Positions 1 through 12,300 of a stretch of DNA of 50,000 nt are shown here, in pieces. The position numbers and the translations under genes were made by a program. The notes beneath the pieces are model-generated. The model saw only the letters and a program-made list of their open reading frames with translations, ran no database searches and was not told the DNA's origin. Every line of letters begins with the position of its first letter. Within the stretch, counting starts at the first letter, position 1. The stretch is taken from NCBI RefSeq assembly GCF_964340395.1, contig NC_135560.1:13442598-13492597 (forward strand), written 5' to 3'. The stretch comes from Glandiceps talaboti (lineage: Eukaryota > Hemichordata > Enteropneusta > Spengelidae).

Positions 1-1084
<1,084 letters not shown>

Positions 1085-1180
1085 GTGTGTGTGTGTGTGG
1101 TTTATGTAGGTGTTGTGTGTATATAATTCGCTCTACTACCCGTATTGAGCACTTTTATGTGGTTTTATCTACATCCAGTC

Positions 1181-1307
<127 letters not shown>

Positions 1308-1386
1308 AAGTCATCTCCTGACGAGTGATTTACTCACGAAACAGGCTTGTAGAGACGAAAAACCCGACTTGATTTTCTTCTACCCT

Positions 1387-2535
<1,149 letters not shown>

Positions 2536-2764
2536 CTATTTCATCTCTTTTGAATATGTGATTCCTCGTACTATCTGGTGTCTGTTTAAATTCATCCTGG
2601 ATAGATTTCAGAATATAGGCAAAGGCTAACGTTGTTATAATTACGATATAGCCGCACGGTAGCCATCGTGTTCGGCGTTGTTTGCGTCCTCGGATAAACC
2701 GTAACTTCATCACCGCTTCGTGTCGATCGATATCATCTTCAGATGTCCCTTGCTTCATGTTCAT
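2536..2764 (-). CDS. First coding exon of a type II-like membrane protein (partial gene)
   Basis: A minus-strand frame opens with ATG at 2764 (second ATG at 2758). It runs 76 codons plus one base to a strong GTAAGA donor just below 2536; past the donor the open frame reads into intron. The peptide has an acidic start (residues 8-16), a very basic juxtamembrane stretch (19-33, rich in Arg/Lys), one hydrophobic segment (about 35-52), then a polar region. A short positively charged cytoplasmic tail followed by one signal anchor is the layout of Golgi glycosyltransferases, sulfotransferases and similar type II proteins. No catalytic part is visible here, so the family is unknown. The rest of the gene would lie toward position 1 and beyond. 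The exon sits head-to-head with UBE2Q, 563 bp between start codons. Confidence 0.55.
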
Positions 2765-3327
2765 CTTGTCGGGATATTCCGTTCTTTGTAAAAAGGATCT
2801 CAGAAGCCGAGGAAAGGTCTATTGTGTTATGGCCATGTGGCCACGTCTGTACCATTCTAAGTTCGATGTGTATGTACCGGCACTTTTATGTGCCCACTGA
2901 TGTTATGATACATACTGTATGCAATGAGCATAGTGCATACAAATGTTGGCTCTCGGCACCTTTGCATTTCTTTACCTTTTTCAACTCTGGCGCCCTCGTC
3001 CGGCAAATAGATGTTCAACCTCAACCAGTATCATATTTTAACTCGCCGGTGATATACCATTTAGAAGGCATTTTTTTTCAAAATTATTAACTTACGAATA
3101 AAGTCTACAATTTTCTATTTGTTTTGTTACATAAAAATTACAAATAATGTCAAAACACGTAGGTATAATGAATTTTAGGAGATATCATAACTCTACTGGA
3201 GTCGAGGTTAATATCAGACATGCGCACTCACGCAAAGTCCGCCATATTAGAAAAATAAAAACTTTACATAGGAAAACACAGGCACTATTTTAAACGTTTT
3301 CCTATTTTTTACGGCTAAAATGTGAAA
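2765..3327. promoter_or_regulatory. Divergent (probably bidirectional) promoter region
   Basis: 563 bp separate the start codons of the minus-strand membrane-protein exon and UBE2Q. Seen directly: a YY1-like motif CCGCCATATT at 3239-3248, and a second reverse-oriented YY1-like motif AAAATGGCG overlapping the UBE2Q start codon (3325-3333). YY1 sites at or just before the start codon are common in TATA-less housekeeping promoters, which fits UBE2Q. No clear TATA box was found. A shared promoter is inferred from spacing. Confidence 0.5.
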
Positions 3328-6300
3328 ATGGCGTGCTTTAACTCGCTGAAGCAAGAACTGAAGCTACTTGAAGCAGCGTTCAATGACGATGAGAGCAATT
3401 TTAAAGTTATGACTGCTTCCGTAGACGAATTAATCTTCAAGTTTATCGGTGTAAATGGCGAAGAATTTCTCATTCATTGCAATATTACAGTAAGTTTTTG
3501 TGTAAAAAATGTCTTATTCAATATTTTGCTGATTGTTTTATTAGCTAGAACTAATTTTGGATTGTTGACAATTATATGAGGTTGGCTTGTTAAGATAATG
3601 TTATCGTATATGCAGCCTCAACATGGTTGAACCCGATTGCTTTGTTCTGAGTGTGCGTAAGCGACTGAGGGTATAATTTCGAAGAGGATGGCATCGAGTT
3701 AATTACTTATCCTTGACCGTGTGTAAGATTTTACCGAAACTAGTGTGTGTTTATTACAGTGTTAACGTATAAGAACTAGTCCGGAGTTTAAGCGACCGGT
3801 AGTTCCACGCCAAAAAACGTGCACTGTCGTTTTGGCTGACCGGAAACAGTAACCAACACACTCTTACACGGACACTGCGTCATACCTATGTAAATATCTT
3901 CACTTCGCTGTCATTTCACAAGATGTAAACACATGCCCGTTTACATTCGTATCAACATCATTTTCAGAGTATACATCACATAGTATGTTCAGTAATAAGG
4001 GCTTGTTTGTTGCAATACAAATAGTATATAATCCATGGTGAATAAAACAAGACTATATTGTTTGCTTCTTCAAGGTGACGTCAAGTTTGACATTGTGAAT
4101 GTTTAACAGTGTGTCCATTGGCACTAGTAGTACTTGTTGTTTTACAGATATATTTTGAATTGTTTCAGGAAACTTATCCCTCCTCTCCACCGATGTGGTT
4201 TTCAGAATCAGAAGACCCTGTAGTGTCAACCAGTATAGAACAGTTAACTGATATTGGAGTCAGTAGTAAATTGGTAAGCTGCTTCAAATAAATACAAGAT
4301 ACATACATGTATAGCTGACTTGTGCCAGTTTGCTTTTGTTTTTAGGAATCTGCTGATGTTCAGACTTATATTCTGGGAACAGGTCACTTTGACCCCCCTG
4401 CCATTTTGACCCCCATCATTGTGGCCCCCCTATTCAAACAACCTTGGTCACTTTGACCCCCCTACTAAATCTGTACAATGACATGTTTTCCTGTAGTAGT
4501 GGTCAAAATGATAATTGCCTCAGGAATGTTTCTTCTGAAGTAAAGTTGAAATAGTCAGTTTTACTTGCATGGTATTAGCCAACCAGTCTTGGTTTATTCA
4601 GGCTGTGCGATCAGTTTGAATTTAAAGTGGACAATACGAAAACCAAGAAGTGAGAAGATACAAAAGCTCCAAGAAGAAACACATTCACAAGGGTGCGATT
4701 GGATGCATGGTATTAAAAGTTGGGCACTGTGCACACCTCGGAAACTTGTGTTACGATGTTCATTTATAAATTGCAAGTGTAAGTTGAGTGGTTGTCGTTT
4801 TGTCAACAGCAGTTTTAGTAGGGCGCTGAAATGACCAGGGTCACTGGGGAGGTCAAAGTGACCAGGGTTGTTTGAAGAGAGGGTCGAAATGTCGGAGGTC
4901 GAAGTGACTAGATTGGAATCTCTTAAGTCCAATCATATTCTGTGTACACTGTAGTGGTTGTATGTATTGTTCTTGTATTGTATTGTATATTAATTAATTG
5001 ATTGCAACACACATTTAGGTTATGTAGAATACTGACTAAGTATAATCTACAATGTACATTGACACTGAGATCTACACTCTGCTCATATGTTGACATCTCA
5101 AGCTGTGTGTTAGCACATTCACAGCATTTCACAGTAAAGAATGATGCAGTATAATCGTATACAGATCAAACGTACAACATGAAATCATTAGTACAGTAAA
5201 AACCAAGGCTATGGAATCACATCATGTGTTCATGTGACGTCATGTACAAGGAACAGTCATACACTCATTTATAGTTGGGTCTATTTTACCTCAGTTATAT
5301 TTACCACCCTGATAGTCAACTTTTTCAATTGCATAAGCAGATATCATTTTTGGATTACAAATACTTCATTCTACTTTTGCTTTAGATTGTATGAAGTTAT
5401 TTGGCATACTTGGGGTTACTTCCTACATATTTGATTTTATGGGATTTTGCCATTTCAGATAAACATGTGTAATAGTAACAGAACCCCTATGATGTGTTGG
5501 TGTCAGAGTAGATACTCAAAGTATTTGCACTCATGTTTGTGGTGTTTTCTGCTGTGTAAGCATAGAGAACATCATAAGCACTCATGCAAGTACCCCAAGT
5601 ACACCACACTAGCAATTGTGCTTCATGGAAATCTGTCATATTGTTTGTTAAACGGCATTGTGTGCGATGATGTGATATGCAGTTGATGGGAAGTGTGCCC
5701 CTGATAAAAAGACAAAGTAGTGGTAATATGCTAAGTTCTATTGAACTGATTCTAAAATTTATGCCATACTGGTCTGTAACATATTTTTCAAAAATTGTCA
5801 AAATTTTGGGAAGAGAAGAATTCATAGAAATTGCTAAACCAAATGCAACAAATGCTGAAATTGTGACAACATATGTATATATAATATTACTGTACAAGAG
5901 AAGATTAATGAAGTTTACTACTTCATTTAAGTACATGTACATGTTATGACAGTCTTGATTTGTTGGCAAATACATGTATACCAATGAACTGATCTTAAAA
6001 GGAGCATTGGCGCTATTGTTAGAGAGGCATATAACATTGATATGCCAGCGTCATACAGCTGGAGAACATACTACAAGGTATCCAATTAAAGCATTCTAAT
6101 GTGATCAAACTATGGATTCTATCTGTACCATGGAGATTTGCCCAAGCTCCCTTTGAGGGAAACCTTTATAAATTAGTAAACAGCGGCCATGGTTTACCTG
6201 AACCACAGTACATGAATATTACAAAATGTAGCTCTGTATGCATCGGGAGTTCGGCAATCAAATTGATGCTCATTCTCTGGGTGATGAATAATAAGTCAAA

Positions 6301-9300
6301 GAAAATTTCAATGAATTTTCAGTTTTCGTATTTTAAGACAGTCAAACTTGATATGGGCCGATTTGCATAACAAGTGACTGTCATGTTGAATTGTATACAA
6401 TGCTGTGCCCCTATCTTGAGCTAAGGTGAGAAAAAAAAATAATCATGTTTCTGATAACATGGCCTCAGAAAATAGGGTAGGTAGGTTGGGATTTTATTTT
6501 AGCTTTTTAATTCGTTTTTATTTTTGAAAAATACTGCTTCGCCCCAAAAACAAACTGTCAATCACAATGATAGCCCTTCTGTGATAGTTTGATGAAATAT
6601 GTACAGACATCACTGGGGGAAAGAAACAGACATGCATGAAGGTAATGAAGACATAGACTCTCTCACAGCTTGGAGCTTCGCCTAACACATCAACAAAATG
6701 TTAGCTTTATGTGATCGATGAGGGCGCACAGTACAGGGCTAGGGATACTGGGATACTAGTATATGAGTACAATTATGCAGTAGATACATACAAAACAACC
6801 CAAGTTTTAGCTATTTATGCGAAGCTTCGAGGACTGTGAGAGAGTCTAATGAAGACGAAGAATTTCTTATCTTTTCCTTTTAAATGTTTTTAAAAAAATG
6901 TTTAGGGTCAGAGGCTTAAACTAGGGTCGGTTGGGTTATCAGTAACACATAAAAGTTTTATTTGGCCTAATGAACACTTTTGTGGTATTAGTATCTCTTA
7001 CAGCACATGCGTGTTTATTTGTATTTACATATATTATTTTAGATAGATCAATTTATAATGCTTATTTTGTTTTGTTTCTTTGTGTGTCTGGTCTGTATAT
7101 GTTAGTCACATACTGTAGTACAATGATGTCTGTTTTTGTTTGCCCCTAGCTTATCAAAATGACCAAACATTTAGTTCTAAACCTATGCAACTTCCATGAT
7201 GTGCCTGTGCCAGCTGGTGTCAGCAAATTAGACGAAGCTCTTCCTCCTAGGGTAAGTAAAAATTATTTGTTTCTGGTCAGCACATGCATCACTTAAATAC
7301 CTTCGCATTGGTCTTTTTTTGTGTATATTTGTCCATCCCATGGCGTGGGGAAACACAAAAATAACCCTGCGTACTTCAGTGAAGACAACTGCAGAGCCAA
7401 TCATGAACAAGCAAATGACATCTATCCCACATACACACTTGCTCTAAAGTACTAAATACTTTACTTTGCGTCACTCTTCTAGATGGTCTACGACAATAAC
7501 CCCCCCCCCCCCCCTCCTGTTTTTTCATAAGAAAACCCAGAGGCTGTAACACCTTCAGTAGTCACCAGTTCAAGACTAGGACCAAAAGAATGTTGGTGGT
7601 GAAGGCTGTTGTGATGGCATTTGTGCAGAAAATGAACAGACATATAGTTAGATTTTTCAATTATCAAGATAGGACTCAGAAATTACATGACTCTGGTCAT
7701 GAAGAACTCTTATCTAGAATACAGGTGTGTCACCTAGAGTTAAAACAGTCTTATAACAGGACCTCGGGTCTGTACTCAGAAGGTTGTCGAACAAAAGCCG
7801 AGGATGACAGTAAGTCTGGTGCGCAGCGGCTCCGTAAACGCCCTCTATGTGCATCTCTGGTACAGTGCGACCTCCTTTCGCCTAATACATATATCAATTG
7901 CAAAAGAATGCCTAGCCATCTAGTAGCTTGACTAGAACATAGTATGCAGTGATCAGTTTTAGTTAAAGTACGTTGTATGTCATGGAGATGAATTCTGTAG
8001 TTTCTTTTGTATTTGTAGTAAAGTTTACAACATAACACACAGAATACAATGCTCGGTACCTGCAGTAGCATTTTACCCCATGCTAGAGGGTCAAAATAGA
8101 ACAAGAAGGTTGACTTATTCTCATGCACGTCTATAGTAATGCATGAGAAGAGCGTGGAGCAGAAGTTATGGTGTCAAAATCAGGAAATCGAATGTTTGTC
8201 ATTTTTATGTGCCTAGGCAGTAATATTCTATTTCGGGTCACAAGAATTTGACTATTTCTCAAAGCACAACACTAGTTTCCTCTGTACAGTATTCAATGTT
8301 GTAAGCATAAATAAGAAAACTTGACATTGTCGTGTTTACAGAGTGTAAGTGAAGACTTTGACATGGAAGATGAGGAGGAGGAAGAAGAGGAAGAGGAACA
8401 ACAAGATATGGAAGATTGTCTAGATCATTATGAGATGGAAGAAGAACCCAGGTAAATGAGTCATCATGTCCTCTACTCTGTTAGAAGTGTGTAAAACACT
8501 ATCAAGTAACTCACTTTATTGCATATATACCAGTGATTACTTAGCCTACTTGTAGATTTGAAAGACACTGAATATTCGTGAGTACACAAATGTCTATACA
8601 CTTCATTGTAAAACAGCTGTCATGAACATTCAGTGTACAACTTGAATATATCATTTCTGTCAACTCCCTTGATGCAATAGTCCATGGCAAAGATACCGTA
8701 TATATGCACCAGATCAACTTGATGTTTCTCTGAAATCACAAGTGATTGTAGGCAATGTGAAATCATGAAATGACTCCAGAACCCATAGATTATGAAAATG
8801 TCTCTGTTTCCTGGAATGGTGATCCCCTTTAAGTGCAAAAGCATAATCTTATTTATGGTGTTCATTGGTGTTAATTTTTGAACTGTTCTGTAACATAAAA
8901 GAAGTGTTAAAGGGTGAATGAACGGTTCATGTCTTAAATTTTGTTATTTCTACTGAGCCTTCTATCTCTCCTTTCTCACAGTAATTCAGCTGCTGATACC
9001 AAAGACGAAGACATCGACAGTCGAAATATGGAAATATTAGAAAGAATAAAAATGAACCAGAGGAAGGATTATTTGAAGGTTAGTGCAACCTTCACCATTG
9101 CAGGATGGAAACATGATTCAGTAGAGATGAGCTAAGAGTTTGTGCAATGCTACAGAAATAGCAATAGTGGGGCTTTGTATCTGTATGCCCTGATTGTGTA
9201 TGTTAATATTTCCACAGCATTTTATTAAAATGGAATTCATTCCTCTTCTGTATGGTAAACTCCCAGTGTGCACAGTGGGGAGGGGACTACAGAATTGTCT

Positions 9301-12300
9301 TCTAAATTAGACTTCTGTAGACATGTGTTGTGTTCTGAATAGCCGTAGTCTCAGTTACCCAGACTCCCACTGGCTTCCGCTGGCGCCAGAGTGTTTTGGG
9401 GAATGCGTCATCAGTGATTTGAACAAGATGGCTGCACAGAGAAGCTGACCCCCATTTTGGTTAACCTTCTAACAAAGATGATTTTCAAAAAATGTAAACA
9501 ATAATTTCCGTGAAATATACATCGAGTTGATTAAAATTAGGAATCATTTTTGTCCAGTCAGAAACAGTCCAAGTCCAGTGACAGTCACCATCTTACAAAT
9601 CACTGATGCTGTATTCCCCACTGTCTGGGGCCAGTGGAAGCCAGAGTAAGTCTAGGTAACCAAGACTAGAATAGTCGATGTTCAATCCAAACTGATCATG
9701 TTCAGATGACCATTGAGGACCTATGAGGAACGCAACCCATGGTTTTTATCCTAGCAACTGACACGTTTCCCATAATGCACCATCCAAGATGGTGGTTTTC
9801 AAGTTTCCTGTTGATAACGACCTCAGGTGACTGTTGATCCATACAGTATGATTTATCTGAAATTGTTTACAATTATGCAGGCATTAATAATTTATAACAT
9901 GTATTTGTTTACAATTAGGGTGCTGTTTCCGGTTCAGTACAGGCTACAGACAGATTAATGAAAGAACTGAGGGATGTTTACAGGTCTGATAGTTTCAAGA
10001 AAGGAGTTTACACAGTGGATCTAGTCAATGACAGCCTGTATGATTGGAATGTCAAGTTAATGTCGTAAGTCACCATTCTTCTCTTGTCATTCATGTAAGT
10101 ATTCAATCAGCACAGCATACAAAGTAGAAGCCTACACGCTCAATGATGTAACCACTTCGTGACTAGTTCTTCCAACACCCACTTGATATTACTCTGGTAA
10201 TTGAACCTTTGATTTATTAAGATAGACACAAACTAAAACTATTGTCACAGCATGTTGGTACAACAGCGATAAGCTATTGAATGGATTTTGGTTTAATTAT
10301 AGTCTCAGGAGGGTGGCTCTCAGAAAGCTAGTTCCATGAACTTACAGTGTACTGTTTTGGAACTTCCGATGTTTACACCATCTTGATCACAGGGTGATTA
10401 GAGTTTCACAACAAAGGAACCACTATCACCCACTTGTGTAATCTACCGTACAACATTGAAGAAAAATAGATTTAGTGTGCACCTATCTTCATAAACCAAA
10501 GGCTCGATTACTACAGTTGTATGTCTGTGGAATTGGTGTTGAGTCCCTGGAATTGATTTTGCTGATAAGATATAAAAAATACACAACAGGAATTGTATTC
10601 CGTATTTATGATGCCCATATAAATTGTAATTTAGTGACATAGCATAAATGCCTTTTTGATGAATTATTATCTTGGTTTCCGTAAGGTACACTATATTGGG
10701 GCGTCCTCTCTCATTGGCCAATCTAAATGTATTTTTGAAAATGCAAATTGAACACAGGTGCTTGCAGTATTGATATTAATTTAATTTAGGAGCATGGATT
10801 TTACAAAGATTTTAGAATATGCTAAAATCTGCTGAGATAATGAGAATGAAAATGTTCAAGTCACCTACAACTTATATGTATAGGCAGGGATTTTTTATTA
10901 TCAGTTTAATGCACAAATCAATATTTACAGGATAATCAGATTTTCTATCTTAATCAAGTTGACCTGTTAGTGTTAAAGTATGTGTACGTAATGTACTTGA
11001 ATACTTGATATTACATTTGGTATCATTTGTACTCCTTTGATATACATGACTACATCTAACATACTACTCTGGCAGTCGAGGTCTCGGTTTATTGAGATAT
11101 ACACACACTAAAACTATTGCTGTGGCATGTTGTTATACACCATTGAATGGATGTTGGTTTAATTAAACTCACAGTGGGGTGTAATTTCTAATGACTCGTG
11201 ATCTGGCAAAGTACATTTTGAAGACTTCCAATGTTTACACTATCTTGATCATTGGGTGATTATAGAATCACACGACAGAGGCACCACTATCACCCACTTG
11301 CGTAATCAAACACATCGAACAACAATAGTTTTAGTTTGTGTCTGTACTTGTAAACCGAAGCCTTGATTACCACGGTAGTATGTGAATTGATTCCATTTGA
11401 AAACATTTTGCGCAGTACTCTCGACGTTTGCATTTCAGCACTTAGTTAGCCCCTGTACTGTGTATGCATTCATATTAATATGATGTGTTCTCTAATATTT
11501 ATTTGTTCCAGAGTTGATCCAGATAGCCCACTATATACCGATTTAAACACACTTAAAGAAAAAGAAGGCAAAGATCATATCTTACTCAATATGACCTTCA
11601 AAGTAAGTAGCCGCCACAAGAAGTTGTATTTTCAAGACATGTTTTATGTCTGTAAGAACTTCCATTAGTAATTCTGTTATCTCAATAGAGTTTTAGCATC
11701 TAGATTCATCATGAAAGTAACATTAACTTGATTTCTTGGTTGACATCATGACTAAATGCTCCATGTGTGGACATGCATTCGTACAGGTGCACTTGATAAA
11801 GAATATGTCACCCTTTGTGTTCTATTTTGGCCTTCTAGTGTGAGGTAAAATGATATTATCTATACTAAGAATTTATGGCGATTTCTGTAAATTAGTAGTA
11901 GGTAAAAAACTATAGGAAGTTTTCCTATCTCTAAAATTATGAGGCACTTTCAGGACATGAATTCATGATATGTCAAATGTTTGAAATATAAAACTTATAA
12001 AGTATTTATACAGTACATGTAAGAAAAGTAATCTAAGAAATTGAGACCGTAAGATATAGATTGAAAAGTAGTGTTTTGATACAGTTACAATCTTATTAAG
12101 TTCTGATGTAGGGAACTTGGTGCGATTTCATTATTTACCTGAGTCCTCCTCCTGTTGTTATTCTTTTTTGTTCTGCAAGTGCCTTGTACCTACATCTGAC
12201 ACAATACTATAGGAGTTCTTGTACCAAATCTCGTACTTATGAGTAGCCAACCAGAATCCATCTTACAATATAACACTCGACGGAGAACACATACAATGAC

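Larger units (their letters stand above)
4274..7149 (+). other. UBE2Q intron 2
   Basis: About 2.9 kb. It holds a foldback element (about 4380-4911) and a longer dispersed repeat (6423-6970) that itself carries a nested 195-bp element. The remainder (4912-6422) shows only short non-conserved frames. The frames at 5447-5686 and 6101-6370 have no recognisable domains. Confidence 0.8.
10065..11511 (+). other. UBE2Q intron 6
   Basis: 1.45 kb. Two copies of the same inverted-repeat element (10190-10520 and 11060-11382) make up almost half of it. I see nothing else. Confidence 0.8.

Noticed and set aside
2682-3090. Plus-strand frames in the divergent promoter region
   Set aside because: They are partly the shadow of the minus-strand exon, and the remainder has no domain or link to UBE2Q.
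7590-8128. Overlapping 113- and 125-codon frames in UBE2Q intron 3
   Set aside because: No recognisable domain, opposite strands overlapping, and no splice sites linking them to a gene.
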